Source: Symsagittifera roscoffensis (lineage: Eukaryota; Xenacoelomorpha; Acoela; Convolutidae). Taken from it: a DNA stretch of 64,000 bases. Positions within the stretch are counted from its first letter, which is position 1. Every line of letters begins with the position of its first letter. The notes beneath the pieces are model-generated. The model searched no databases, was not told the origin of the DNA, and saw nothing but the letters and a program-made list of their open reading frames with translations. Made by a program: the position numbers and the translations under genes. This document shows, in pieces, positions 20,754 to 32,754 of the stretch. The stretch lies in NCBI RefSeq assembly GCF_963678635.1, contig NC_087070.1:45863467-45927466 (forward strand), given 5' to 3'.

Positions 20754-21987
20754 TGTTGGTTGGCAGGTTTGTCCTGCAAACCAACACCTTTTAAATCTAG
20801 GAGAAAAAGTTTTAATCGGGACATTGACATTGGAAGTCAGTAAATATGTTTTATCTTAGGTCATATCCTCAATGTGCAGATTAATGAAAGAATTTGAAGG
20901 CTACAGTGATGTGGCATGATGCCATTTATATTCTGCAGTGAGTCGATGTGACGTGGATAAAAGTAATTTCGTGCATTTTGTAAATTCTGTTCGATGACAC
21001 TGCGTGTCTATTTTACGAACATTGCGTGATTCAATGAGGACATTGACCGGACTGTCCGGGGAGTATGTGACATTCGACCAGAATGGACAAAATGCAATCT
21101 CTGCAGATTTCGAATTTTTTAGCAGTGAACCTTCCGAGTTAGTGATTTTGAAGGATTAACGACGTTATTCGGATGATTAGTAGAACGGTGAAGGTCAAGA
21201 TATTCTAATATTTTGAAATTTCAAATTTTCGAAGTGATGACGTAACATTTCTGAGAAACGTCAGAAACGGCCATTTTGGCAGAAAAGCTGAAAAAGCAGC
21301 AGAACAACATTAGTTGCGATTGCGAGAAGAACAAAAGTTGTGATTGAAAAACGACAACGAATCACGGAGTTGACAGAGAACGTTCCGAGTTGCAACTATT
21401 GTGTCGCTACAATAGTTGTTGCAAGGCCGGTGCGAACAACGGTTAAGGGTAGAAGACAGCCTTCCGGGTTACGGAGAAGTCAAGTTTAACGTGCTTGATC
21501 CAGTGGATTCAAGAATCCGGAAGGGTTTAGGGACTGAAATTTTATCCTTTTACATAAACTTTTAGCTTCCTGTCATGTCCTGATCTGAATTTAATTAACA
21601 ACTGGATTCATTTTGATAAGGATGAGAAGCTAGGAGTTGGGGGAAAGGGTTGATCCATCTTCGATGGATATGATGATTTTTATCTACTGAGCAAAAACAA
21701 TAATAATTCAATAAATAGTAGTAGCCCTGTTTTTAGGAGTGACCTCGTGGTCTGGGGATACTGAGACCCAGCCATGAGCTCACTGTTTCTGCATGTAATT
21801 AAGTTAATTTGAGTGTTTTGACCGAAGCCGAAAGCAGTAACGTTTTTTGTCGACCCGATGTTAGAAAAGACCACCTGGCTTGGTAGAGACGGTGAAAAGC
21901 ATATAAAGCTATGTTTAGACGTTAGCCAGTCGTCTTAGGACTTAGTTTTATTTTCCGTCGATATGTATCTTCCGGGCGAATGTTACA
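20754..21987 (+). repeat. A-type LTR in tandem unit 3
   Basis: Copy of 10762-11995, with the motif at 21053 and the hairpin at 21390. Confidence 0.75.
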
Positions 21988-22828
21988 TCTTCGCAATGTT
22001 CACCAATTCTCGTCGTTAAAGGGCGCACTGTCTGGCCGACATAGGAGAAGTTACATCCATTATATGTAGACTTATACACCCTTCTGGATCTCAGTTCACG
22101 AGTAAGAGGAGTTTCGATTGATAGCAAGCATATTTTTCATTTTCCGTTTTAAAATTTTTGTTCCCCAGGTGTTTACCGCTTTTTTGCAGATAGTAATCGC
22201 CATGGATTGCATCGATATTGCATAATGGAAAAGGCTTGTCTATCAACCGATTGTCATTTTCTGTTTGGTTGTCATAAAATCTAAATTTTTTTCCTTTAAT
22301 GATCAAGTTAAGAGTTTCAAATACTACTGTCTTTTTCCAGATTATGATTCTCTTTCGAATATTTCAAATATTCATCCAGTGTTTTGAAGAAAAAAATTAC
22401 CCATTTGATTTATTCCTGAAAAACCCATGGACAGTTTCTTCCGGAACGTTTTTCTTTTTCGTACTGCGAAGGTGCTCAGCCTCAAAAACTACACCAGTGG
22501 AAAGAATTAAGCCTTTTCTGTAAAAAGCCTGTTTTCATTGTACATTTTGGACTACATTTCCTTCGAAACTCAGTATACTTTTTACACTGACCGGGAGAAA
22601 ATGGTCAGAGCTACCATCTGTGAAAGCATCGGTGTTCGGTTTCAATGACTTACCAATGTAATCCGGGTCTGAAAATGCCAGTCGTCAAGAAAATTTTCTT
22701 GAATCAGCGGAGTCAAAAATTTGTTTTTGCAATGTGAAACATTGTCAGCGAGCAAATGGAAACAATCAGTGTGAAGGTTCTACTAAACTCAGACAATTGT
22801 TTTGTGTTCCCGTGAACTATACAACAAA
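21988..22828. pseudogene. Penelope-like debris in tandem unit 3
   Basis: Copy of 11996-12836. Confidence 0.5.
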
Positions 22829-24061
22829 TGTAACATTCGCCCAAATACTACACAATGACGGAGCGTAGAAAAAGTACCTATTAATGACTGGCAGGCGTCA
22901 GTTACCTTAATTCTACTCGTTTTTCACCGTCTCGATCTTGCCAAATGATTTTCTGGTCTGTTTAGGGCTAAGTAAAAAGTTACTATTTTTAGGCCATCAG
23001 TCAAACGACTTTTGATCAGCTTTCGTTTACATGCGAACACAACCAACCACATAGCTGGGTCTCGGATCCTCAGACTACGTAATTGCTATTTAAAACACGG
23101 CTCGAATACCCTATTTTAATATCTTTTTGGTGACAGTTCTTTTTAAAATCCATTGGAGATGGAGTGACCTTTTCCTCTTCCTAGCTACTCATATTCTAAA
23201 ATATCAAACAATACCCGTGTTAATTCAAAATTCTATGGCATCAGAGTAGTTAAAAAGTTAATTTATTATAGTCTTTCACCATATATCAGTCTCTGGGGGA
23301 TCGAGCCTCCGCTTCTGTGTTTTCCTCGAAATAACGTCGTTATCACTCCCAATTCGTGCTCTCCACCACTTCCCCACCGAAGCCTCCTTTCCCACTATCT
23401 TCTTCTGCTAAGGGTCTTAACGTGCGTGATCGTCACGACGTCACGATAAGAGGCTTCGTTTTTCTATGTTAACGTGCGACTGTTTTCCACTATACTTGCT
23501 GTTGTTCTGACTTTTTCACCTTTTTCAGTCAAAATGGCCGTTTTTTGTATTTCTGGGAAATACTCGTTCGTTAATCGAAGTTTTGAAAATAGAAAATTCT
23601 AGAAAATTTCTACCCTCCTTCGCAGCACTTTTTCGTCGTCAAGGCCTTTTCTCGCTAATTTGTGTTTCGCCGGAAGGTTGCGCTGTGCCAATCTGGCAGA
23701 ATGGCACATACTCCCCGGACAGTCCCCATCAAGGTCCCTATTGATCGCATAACACCGGGTTATCGTCAAGTAGTGTTCCAGTTCTCTATAATCAACCTTA
23801 CAAATCGCATTAGAAAATGAAATTTATCTACTCCGACTCAACTCACTACATGTCACAAATGGCATCATACTACATCTCACTGCCTTTCAACTTTTCCACA
23901 AAATTTGCACCATGAGGAGTGTCCTAGATAAATTTTTTTTCTGACTTCTTACGTCATCTTGCCATAAAACTTCATTTCGCTCTTGCTGATTAAAAAGTTG
24001 GGACGTGGCACGGCTACGCACCCATTAAAATTAATTTAATGTCACTAACCAAGTATAATCA
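22829..24061 (-). repeat. 3' LTR of copy B/D
   Basis: 1233 bp. On the minus strand it begins TGATTATACTTGG and ends GGGCGAATGTTACA, so TG/CA. The inner edge is where similarity to the 5' LTR stops (24060/51607). The TGTCCGGGGAG motif is at 23711-23721 (minus). A CGTCACGA direct repeat with a CRE-like core lies near 23432-23450, and TTACGTCA near 23949. Confidence 0.85.
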
Positions 24062-24477
24062 GTTATTTATGCGGTCCTCCTTGGTATTAAAACTGAGAAA
24101 CTCTGTGGCTAGGAGAGTTATTTAGTTACTCACCCTCTTCGAGCGAGTTTACCCAAACTTACCAGGTCGCCACACAGTGAACACGTGTCTTACACATGTT
24201 AAAAACATCAGTCGTGTTTAAATAGGTAAATATACTCACCTATGTTCTATATATATACATAAGTAGCACAACTAAAAAAATTTTTCAACAATTTCAACGA
24301 TTGCAACAATTTTCAAAGTCTGGTCTGACCAAACTAAATCAAAACAAAAAGTTTAACAGTTTCAATAATCAAACTTGGTTGATTAGTTTATGTTTTAGCA
24401 CACAAAGACAAATAATTTTTTCTCCTTCTCTCCCTCTCTTGTTTACATCTTCACTTCTCCTCTTCGTTCCATCATCC
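24062..24477 (-). other. 3' UTR and candidate polypurine tract, copy D
   Basis: AT-rich non-coding sequence between the last accessory stop and the LTR. On the minus strand AAGGAGGA lies about 15 bases before the LTR edge and is the best polypurine-tract candidate. Parts align with 10440-10760 of copy A, for example the CGAAGAGGG and CCACAGAGTTTCT blocks. Confidence 0.55.
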
Positions 24478-25237
24478 TCATTCCATTGCTTCTCCATCCT
24501 GATCTTCAGTTTCACTGTATTCTAGAGCTTTTTCCAACCTTTCCATGGAGATGCGGGCCGTCCCCCAACTCTCCTGTTCCAACAGCCTCGGTTTGCAACA
24601 AGGTAGTAAGTGCACATTCACCTTTTGCTCCCGGTTCCTGCAAAAGCTGTTGTGAAGACACAGGCTCACATTCCGTTCTAGGTCAGCTCGTAAGACCTCT
24701 CTTTTCAGTTTCAGTCACACAAAGTGCTCCTGCTACTCGCTTCACCGCCGTGGTAACAGCATTACGGTGCGTTAAGAATGCTCTTTTATAGGCTCCCGGT
24801 TCTATATCAAGCTGGAAAGATTGATAGGCTCCCGTGTTCCTAGACATATGACGCTTCGCGCGTTCATACATCCATGATGTCATCACTGCACGGAACCAAG
24901 GCATCATTCTTTGCCTTGACCATATTCTTTCAATGGCTTTGGGTATTCTCAGAATCTCGCAGGTGGTTCTGAAAAGATCTAAGTTGCGGTTCATCTTTAC
25001 GTTGCTTAGCTGCTCAGGTGTCGGCACGGCGGTCTCCTGCTCACTTGTGCCCGCTTTGACTTCCAACCATCTCAACGCCAGCATGGCACCTACCACCACG
25101 ATTGACACCTGTTGATTTTGATCGGGCAACCCCGTGAAGTACAACTCCTCCACGTCCCACTTTAATAATATGTTCCCGCGTTTGGGGTACCACAACGTCT
25201 GCGCCAGGCAGTGGCAAGGATACTCCCCATGGGTCAT
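24478..25237 (-). pseudogene. Accessory protein 2, C-terminal part, copy D
   Basis: Two overlapping frames (25237-24683 and 24669-24478) cover the end of the protein. Conserved blocks: HGEYPCHCLAQTLWYPKR, RWLEVKAG, RIWSRQRMMPWFRAVMTSW and YERAKRHMS, then SLCLHNSFCRNREQK and LLPCCKPR. The Cys and Trp codons that are stops in copy A are intact here. A frameshift near 24690 splits the tail. It ends acidic (EDQDGEAME), like copies A and C. Confidence 0.65.
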
Positions 25238-25935
25238 AGTATGTTCTTTTGGGTCTGATACCCTGAGGCTCGCAGCAACGGTTCCAATTCCATCATTATT
25301 CTATGCACCTCGTCCTTTTCTTCTATGGTGGGGAATTCAGTGGGTAACGCTCCACTCGCTTTCTGCTTCTGGAATTCACTCACATTACCCTCGTTCAATC
25401 TCATGAACTCTTCACCCACTACGTCTTGCAACTCGCCCTCAGATCTCTTGGGGACGGCCCGAATGATCTTCGCCAATAAATCATACGACCTTACTGACAT
25501 TCTGGCCAACCTCACGCATTTTGGCACAGAGAAGAGTTGGTCGACCAACACCTGCTGTGTCCCTGCATCCATCACCACCATGTGCGTAGGGTATCTACTA
25601 TTGCAATATGGTGCAGAGCTCGAACCCACCAGATATCTCGAGCCAGCAGGTCTATGATAGGCCTCACTATCCTTCAAATTCATTTTATTTTCCAGAGCTT
25701 CTCGCCAGCCTCCGATCTTCTGCTCTGTCTGTAGTGCTCCAGGGAATACTTCTACACTGAGGGACGTCACTAGCTCATGAGCACGTTCTGGGTGTTCCAG
25801 TGATTCTATCGAGCTCGTCATGCTGCAAAATCCCAAGGCAGTGATCAAGTTTTTTTCCGTTACTCCATGACAGTCCGCGATCAACTCCATTCTACTCTTA
25901 TCTGACATGCTCAACCTCCCATACAGTTGTGCCAA
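25234..25935 (-). pseudogene. Accessory protein 2, central-distal part, copy D
   Basis: 233 codons open. Blocks shared with copies A and C: DCHGVTEKNLITALGFCSM, SLSVEVFPGALQTEQKIG, VPKCVRLARMSVRSYDLL and DEVHRIMMELEPLLRASG. Divergence from copy A is high (about half of the residues by eye) while reading-frame blocks persist, which indicates that the protein was under selection before decay. No fold is recognised. Confidence 0.65.
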
Positions 25936-25944
25936 TTGGCGATG

Positions 25945-26408
25945 CTACTCGCTCAGCGTAATCAAGCAGTGGTCCAAGTTGCTTACATGTCCGTCCATTC
26001 TACTTTTGTGAGCTACACAGGTGCCCTGTGTCAGCATGTCACTCGATGGACTTCCCTCGGATGATTCCGTGGATGGGTTGTTCTTCTGCTTCGTTACTCC
26101 TATGGCCCGCAGATGGTGTATCATTGCCAGATCGTGCAAATTCGCGTCATCATCCAATTCCAACGTAATATCCGCCGTCATATCCCAGATTAAACCGGCG
26201 TTTGGATGTGGACACCAAGAAGGCTTCATGAGTTCCCACATGGTTACTAAGCTGGTCTTCAAGGGACCGTCCCAAGAACCACAATCAAAACTTGGGGGAC
26301 CGAGAGTTCGACCACTTGTTTTTCCAAAACAATTCCCAGCTTGGGTTGTTCCACCATCAACATGCCAGTTTCCTTGACTCGCTCTACCCAGAAATCGAGT
26401 ACTATAAC
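25945..26408 (-). pseudogene. Accessory protein 2, middle part with frameshifts, copy D
   Basis: 26262-25945 is open and carries WELMKPSWCPHPNAGLIW, matching WELMRPSWCPSPNADSI of copy A, and HVSNLDHCLITL matching HVCGGLDCVKTL. The 26408-26263 stretch continues the upstream frame beyond a TGA at 26409-26411 before a frameshift. Same gene as the neighbours; broken. Confidence 0.6.
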
Positions 26409-27164
26409 TTATTCATAGTCGAAGTATGCTTCCCTGGCTTCCTCATTCACGAAGGGATTATATGCCATCCCCGGTATGCCAGACACATATTGGAACGACT
26501 TCAACTTCCCCAATGTTGCATAGTCTTCCTGTCCCCTGACTGCTTCAATTAATTCCCGGCTCACTTTCAACTCTTTGTTGGAATACCTTCTCACTTCTTC
26601 CAACCTGCGATAGCTCTCCATATCGTTCGACTCCTTGTTTGGTATGGCCAGCGGCATGTCCCGATATAGCTCCAGGAGTGCCCTCAGGAAGTTTCGTTCA
26701 CCATCAACTCCCCCTTGCCGAATGGTTTTTATGCATTCTCCCAATACAGGAGTGGGGATACGATCCACCACGAACCTTACGAAGCAAAGGGCTTCCTTAC
26801 GCTTATCCCAGGCTATCGCAGAATGGTCTCTAGAAATCAACATTGGCAGGGCTTCCATCAATTCCAGTTCCTGTTCCTTTGATTTCGAGTAGTTGTTGGC
26901 TTCATATTCCGCCTTCTTAATTCCCATCAAACACCAGGCCAATCGTACCTGCAAGTCAGTTCTGGTACATGGACAAGCTAGGTATGTTGCCACCGTCGCC
27001 GGCCCATGCATCGTCTCGTCAAAGTATCTTTGGGGGGCCGCCCTCCAAGAGATCTCTAGCTGTTTTTCCAGGCCGATTTCGTTTGCCTCCGAGGACATCA
27101 CCGTGCCGTATTCTTTCCTGCTCAAGTTGGAGTTCTCCATCAGCTCCTTTAGATACTCCTGCAT
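26409..27164 (-). pseudogene. Accessory protein 2, proximal-middle part, copy D
   Basis: 251 codons open with TRTDLQVRLAWCLMGIKKAE, EALCFVRFVVDRIPTPV, RRYSNKELKVSRELI and FQYVSGIPGMAYNPFVN, each aligned with copy A 7730-8290. It ends at TGA 26409, where copy A continues with the Gln codon of DYEQAV. Between 27165 and 27253 the frame is broken, but the MLEARNSARG-like block is still visible at about 27240-27185. Confidence 0.65.
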
Positions 27165-27253
27165 GGCTTGCTTCTCGTTCTAAGCCATCAGGTGCCCTCT
27201 CGCGGAATTCCTCGCCTTCAGCATCTCCACGTAACCCCTGCCGGATCCCCCAC

Positions 27254-27850
27254 CTAGACTGAGTCTGGCACAGTGATTCGACTATACTCGACCACGTCGA
27301 GTTGTCCCTCCAGCTTCATCCGGGCCATGTTGGTTCGCGAGGGCTTGTAATCATCAAGTCCTCCAGATCCACACTGACTGATGACCTCCATTTCCAGCTT
27401 AGTATCCGCCAGAGTCTGTGCATTTTTCTTTGACCTCGTGGCCGTTGTGGTCAAACCTGCCAATAGCATAGGGGGTATCAGGTTCTCTTTTTCTCCCCCG
27501 GCCAGCATCGGACCATCTCCTTGCCCACTTTCGCCTGAATGAGCTACTCCTGTCAAAGAGGCCACCATTGTGCTGGCTTTTGACTTCACCACTTTCTGAT
27601 TCACGGCTCGGCTTACTGTCTTTCCCTTTAACCGCTTCAGCCATTTTTTAGCTCGTCTGACGGGTAATTTTCTCGTGATCTGCTGATCATCGGCACTGTC
27701 CTCTGTAACTGACTCGGTCAGAACATCAGATTTCAATATTTCTCTATATTTAATATTTTCAATATTTTCTCTAGAACCTCGCGCATGATGGGTTGGTTTA
27801 ATCCCACCTTCACTATGGACTGCGTCCCGTATCTGCGTATCACGTCCCAT
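27254..27850 (-). pseudogene. Accessory protein 2, segment just downstream of the LINE insertion, copy D
   Basis: 198 codons in one frame, with PPMLLAGLTTTATRSKK and LEMEVISQCGSGGLDDYKPS matching copy A near 7230-7350 (PPILMAGIKSIGYKSKR, LEMEILSQCGESEMKDF). The basic stretch RRAKKWLKRLKGKT may be a nuclear signal, by inference only. The first residues come from the duplicated target (up to 28135). The LINE cut the gene here. Confidence 0.6.
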
Positions 27851-28135
27851 GTCCTCTCCATGAAGATCACTCAGTTCCAGGTTGCTCCCGTCTAACGTTC
27901 AAGTTCACTCTGGTATCTTTCCCACTCCTCTTCCGGTAGCGTGCTCAGGAAAGATAACCTCATATTCTCCTCAATCTTCCTCCTCCTTGGTGACTCATGG
28001 AGCAGTTTCTGTAGGTCCCTCCTCCGGTAGTCCATTGCCAGGCTTAATGGGTCCACTGGAGATAAGCTGGCCGGTGCCTCCTTTGTATGGGACATGAAAG
28101 ATGATGGTGTCATCAGCAATAGATTCCCATCGACT
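27798..28135. repeat. 338-bp direct repeat flanking the LINE (left copy)
   Basis: Matches 33119-33456 at a constant offset of 5321 with about three mismatches and no gaps. Both copies lie exactly at the LINE edges, so this is an unusually long target-site duplication. It encodes the FLSTLPEEEWERYQ region of the accessory protein. Confidence 0.9.
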
Positions 28136-28236
28136 CTGTTCTGTTGGGCGTTGCGAGCCAAAAGAGGCCCATGCCCGTCACTGGGGTTAGGGGATAAAAG
28201 TTCCTTCTGAAGGAAAAACAGGGGGCTCCATCGGGG

Positions 28237-31200
28237 TCAGGTGTTCGCCCCCCCCCCCCCCCCAGTCCGTCTCCGATTCATCTCTTCCTTTCTTAAGTGG
28301 CTGCTCCGTTTGTGTGAGCTTAACCCAGCTCCTGATTTTGCGACAAGGCTGCATCGATCGCAGGGAAAACCTGTTGGCGTTCCTTGCCCTACCTCCAGCT
28401 CCGCCGTCTTCGTCTCTGGTTCCACCCTTGCTTCCGGTAGTTCCTGCTCGTTCTCCCTCCGTTCCTCAGTTTCGTATCGTCTTCCTCGATTCCTCAAATC
28501 CGCCCTCTCGTGACTCCGTCTATGCGAGCTTAACCCCGCTGCCGTCCTTGCAACAAGGCTGCATCGGTCGCAGGGGTACCCTCCCCTGGTTTCGCTCCCC
28601 GGTACCTCCAACTCCACTGTCGTCCCTGATTCCACCCTACCCTCTGGTGGTCTGATCGCCGCGTCCTTCCTCAGGTGGCTCCGATTATGTGATCCAAGTC
28701 CACCCTTCGTTTTTGCAACAAACGTACAGCGCTCGCATTTATACCCTAGCCCTGGCTCCTCACGTTCCGTTTGGCTCACCGTTCGAGATGTTCCGGGTTG
28801 GTCCCTTTCGTCTGGAACCGACAAAGATGTTGATTCCACTCCTGTACCCCCTAGTCTGACCGCAGCGTCCTTCCTTAGGTGGCATCGGTTATGTGACCCC
28901 AGTCCGCACTTTGTTTTTGCCACAAAGGTACAGCGGTCGCACTGGTTTCCTACAAATGTCGCTTCCCCCTCCGTTCGGCTCATTTGATCTTCTCTGTCTG
29001 GCACCGACTGAGATGTACCTTGTTGGTCCCCTTCGTTTAGCAGTTCCGGTGTGGGAGCTTCAATCACTTCTGTTTCCCTTTGTGGTTGAGGTTCACGTGA
29101 ATTTTCATGCCTGGCGATTGAGCCTGCTTTTCGTGACGTCTTTCCACAGCCTTTCCGACACTGGTAAAAGCACTCTCCGTTCTCATCTCGATGTGGAATC
29201 CTTTTTAAACATGTGGTTCTCGGTTCTCTCGGTAATGGTGCTTCCACTCTTTGATGAAACCTCATGTGCGAGGAAAGACCGGCTTTTGTCGCGAACCCTT
29301 CTTGACATATGTCACAGAAAAACTGAGCAGGGTTTCTTAACTCTCTCTCCCGGCGCCGACTTTCATTTCTTTTCCTGCGATACTCGGCTTTTGTAGCCGC
29401 TTCATCCCCTAGACACGTTCGTTCGTGTATACCTCTTGCCTGTGGGGTTTTGATCATTTTCTTACAACCTTTCTGGCATTCGTATCCTCCGAGGTGTTCC
29501 CTTTGTTGCTGATGTTGTAGCTGGTTGTGAACCATCAGCGCTCTTCTCGTCGCAAAACCAGATTTCTGGCAGAGTCCGCAGCAGTGCATTTGTTGAGAAG
29601 CCCCATCGCGGTTCCCGACAACTTCCGGTGGTCTTGTCTCTGCCCCTTCCAGGATTTGCTCCTGATTACGCCTTTCTTCATTCGACTTGCTGTCATCTTC
29701 CAGGCACCCCTTTTCATATCGGTCTCTTATCTTCCTCCTCCACTCTGTCCTGTCACCGGCTATCACCTCAAGATACTCCGCGTCCACTTCCATTTCTGGG
29801 AGTTTCCTTTTCCAGAATCGTTGTAGTGTCGGTTTGGCCCCTATTTTCCCGAGTTTCAACGTCTTGTTGTCTAGCCATCCCTTCACTGTCTGTTTAACGA
29901 GGTTTGAGTCCGCCATCCTCATCACATGTCCGCACCACTCCATACATTGTTTCTCGATTTCTCGTTTAACTCTTGCCACCCCCAGGCTCTTTCTTATATC
30001 GAACATGTTCTTTCTCTCATCTGCCATTCTCCGCAGGTTTTGACCGACGATGTATCTGTAGCATCGATCCATGACTGATTGGATCCTTGAATACTCGTAC
30101 TCCCGCCATGGTCTGGACTTACAGGCGTACAGCATCGTGGTCATGACCGTAGCTCGGACGATTTGGGCTTGTTTCCGGTGCAAAATTCGCGACTTGGCCA
30201 GCTTATTCCTCATTTTGGCCCAAGCTCCGTACCCTCTTTTTATCCTTTGTTTCATGTCTTCGTCGAGGTCGAGCCATGTCCCCAGGAACCGCACGTTATT
30301 TGGTCGCCCTAGCTCGATCCATTTCCGCTTATCCTCATTCTCTTTTTGCTGGAAATCAGTTAATGCTCTTGTCACTGTCTCCATCCCGCCGCCAACCTGC
30401 AGCTCTTTCCTCGATCCAATCATCGTTGTATCATCGGCAAATAGGATGTTGTCTATTGTTGTCTCCAGTGTTTCATGAGCGTTTCTCTTGGTCTTTTGTT
30501 GGTATGTGACTCTGGTCTTTTTCCTCCATTTCCATTTGAGTCCAACCGCCCCAAGGTTGTTTTCCACGGCATTTCTCTGCCTTTGTTCTCGCATGTGTCT
30601 AACACTCTGGTCGTGGAATATATTCAAACAAATGGGCGACGACGGACACCCTTCCCTTAGTCCCCGTTTCGGACGATACTGCTCGGAGAGCTGGTTGCCC
30701 ACTCGACAGGCGTACTCTGTGTGTTCGTGTAAGCCTTTCAGTGTCCGGAGCATGTCGCCATTTTTTCGCATTCCCTTCCTTTCCATAATTTCCCACATTG
30801 CGTCGCGCTGTATCGATGGGTAAGCCTTTCTTAGGTCCATTAATCCTGCCATTGGGGTTTCCTCCTCATCTTGTATTTCGTGGTTCCGCTCATGGCATTC
30901 CTCGAACACTCTGCGTATAATATGGATTGCATCTTCAGTTCCCATTCCTCTCCGGAAGCCAAATTGTGTTGCAGACAGAATGTTTGTTCCTTCTGCTCAT
31001 TTGCCCAGCCTGCTCGCGCAAATTCTGGCCACAATCCTTGATAACATTGGTAGGAGTACTACGCCTCGGTAGCTGTCTAGGCTCGCTCGGTCTCCTTTGC
31101 CCTTATAAAGAAAGCATTGAATCCCGACTTTCACTAGGTTTTCCCACTGTTCCGCAGGCTTAGTCCATATCTGTTTTACCAATTGTATCGTGGCTTCCAC

Positions 31201-32754
31201 AATGGCCTGACCTCCATACTTAATATACTCAATCCTGACATTGTCTTTCCCACCCGCCTTGTTCTTGGTGTTGACTATTGCTGTTTCAATCTCTTGATAT
31301 CCTGGTACCTCATCCAAGTAGTCGGCCCAAGCTTCGTCCCATGCCCTGGACACGCGGTCTATCGCATCTCTGCTCACTTCTTCCCGCGTTGCACTGATTT
31401 TATCATAGTGCTGCTTGCATTGCTCTGGCATAAATAGGTTAGTGTTAGTCGACTGTGGTGCTCTACTGGCCGACCTAGAGCCCAGCCTATTGAGAATGCT
31501 GTACATTGCTCCTAAGTCTCCTCTGCGTGAGGCCTGTAACGATTCCTCAATCACAGTATCCCAGTATTCTGTTTCCCACTGTCTCTTTTTCTTCCGGATC
31601 TTCTTCTTCATTTCTCCCATCAATCCAAAAAGTCGGACTGCTTCGGCTCCCGTTTCAGCTCTCATCCTTTCCAGAAATTCATGTCTTTTTGCCGCCATCG
31701 ATTTGAGCTCATCTTCATGCATTACCCGCCATGGCTCATCCACTTGACGTGCTCTCACTCCTAGTTTCTCTTCCGCTACCTTTTGCGCAACTTGAGCAAC
31801 TGCCTCCCAGGTTTTCGGCTGTTCCCCCATCATTTGATGTTGCATCGCCTCCTCAAATTCAAACCTCCTCTGTTTGACTTCCTCGTCATTCCAGCGCCCA
31901 TGTAATTTTTCTATGTTCACCTTTCTGGCTGTTTTCTTGTACACCTTTTTTGTATTCTCTGTTACTATCGTCGCTTCCTTTGGCAGGTGGTCCGTACCCG
32001 GTGTGCAAAATTGGACACTCTTTGTTCGCACTCTCTTCACCTTGGCTCTCTGGGAAAGGCGCCCCACAAAGCCGTCCAATTCGTACCACTTTCCGCTCAT
32101 CCTTCGAAGCCACGAGCCTCGTTTCTTCTGGCCAAAGAAAGAGTTCCAGTAACACAACCCGTTGAACTGTAACCACTCTCTCATTTGCGATCCAGTGTGC
32201 GTGTCCGCCTCTAATCCAAACCTACCAGTTGCGCTCTCCTCTTCGTCTTCCTCTTGTATCCTCCTGCCAATCTGCGCGTTGAAGTCTCCTCCTAATAAGA
32301 GGAAGCTTCTCGTTGGCACTGTAGAGACTACACCCTCCAGATCCTGCCAGATCAGCTGTCTTTCCTCTTTATCCCTCCTCAGTGACGTCGGTGCGTACGC
32401 AGATACTATGGTCCAATCTCCAAATGTGACATTGCTAATTCGGTTTGAGTGGCTGCACGTGCTTCCGTCTAATCGCCATCTCGTCGACCATTCGGGGTTG
32501 AGCAAAATGCCTGTCTTCCGGCCATGAATGAATGTCCAGTCGTCGATTTCCAAGTGTCCGTTGCATTCTGCATTGCTGTCTGTCACCATCACCACTTTCC
32601 ATCCGTTTTCCTTGCTTCTTTTGACCAACGTTTTCAGCTTTGACTGATTCCCATTCACGCTCATGGCCTGTACGTTCCAGGTTGCTACCCGTACCTCCTT
32701 TTCGGCCTGCCAGCATGGCCTGCTCCATCTCAGGCTCTTTTGGTGGGCTATCAT
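28237..32754 (-). CDS. LINE polyprotein: APE endonuclease, reverse transcriptase, C2H2 fingers
   Basis: A single frame of about 1505 codons broken only by a TGA at 30997-30999. The endonuclease has ATWNVQAM, IVSAYAPTSL, LLGGDFNAQIG and GTDHLP; the usual catalytic Glu position reads VTDSN, which is unusual. RT follows, with DSYRGVVLLPMLSRI, LMDLRKAYPSIQ, GLREGCPSSPICLNIF and the catalytic LFADDTTM. Distal to RT comes the CMEWCGHVMRMAD segment common in RTE-like proteins. The last 450 residues hold about six canonical C2H2 fingers. It nicks DNA and primes reverse transcription at the nick. The start used is the ATG at 32754; an upstream start is possible. Confidence 0.85.
28240..29600 (-). other. 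C-terminal C2H2 zinc-finger array of the LINE
   Basis: Fingers visible in order: CGLCQKSGFATRRALMVH, CDICQEGFATKAGLSSH, CDRCTFVAKTKCGLGSH, CERCTFVAKTKGGLGSH, CDRCSLVARTAAGLSSH and CDRCSLVAKSGAGLSSH, plus two divergent CCHC-like ones between the first and third. The A.T..GL.SH..H consensus repeats suggest expansion by tandem duplication. The probable role is nucleic-acid binding. Confidence 0.8.
28248..28263. repeat. C16 homopolymer (poly-G on coding strand)
   Basis: Sixteen consecutive C encode the Gly run at the LINE protein C-terminus. It is a likely slippage and sequencing-error site, so the exact protein end is uncertain. Confidence 0.9.

Larger units (their letters stand above)
18889..23884. 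repeat. Tandem repeat unit 3 (4996 bp)
   Basis: Third direct copy. At its right edge the LTR continues uninterrupted (CTGCCTTTCAACTTTTCC), so this unit holds the original right flank. Private variants include a change at about 19150 (KSTR to KNTR), at about 19375 (DYNA to DKNA), at about 19645 and at about 20032. Confidence 0.95.

Noticed and set aside
8897-23884. Assembly artefact from one unit placed three times
   Set aside because: Units carry distinct single-base variants with a nested pattern. Not excluded, but true duplication is favoured.
10250-24061. Long inverted repeats resembling a DNA transposon with terminal inverted repeats
   Set aside because: The inverted halves are the 3' LTRs of two convergent retroelements of related subfamilies; TG/CA ends, pol genes and PBS explain them better.
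24301-27262. Plus-strand open frames opposite the copy D accessory gene
   Set aside because: The minus frames align with copies A and C; the plus frames have no homologue and are composition shadows.
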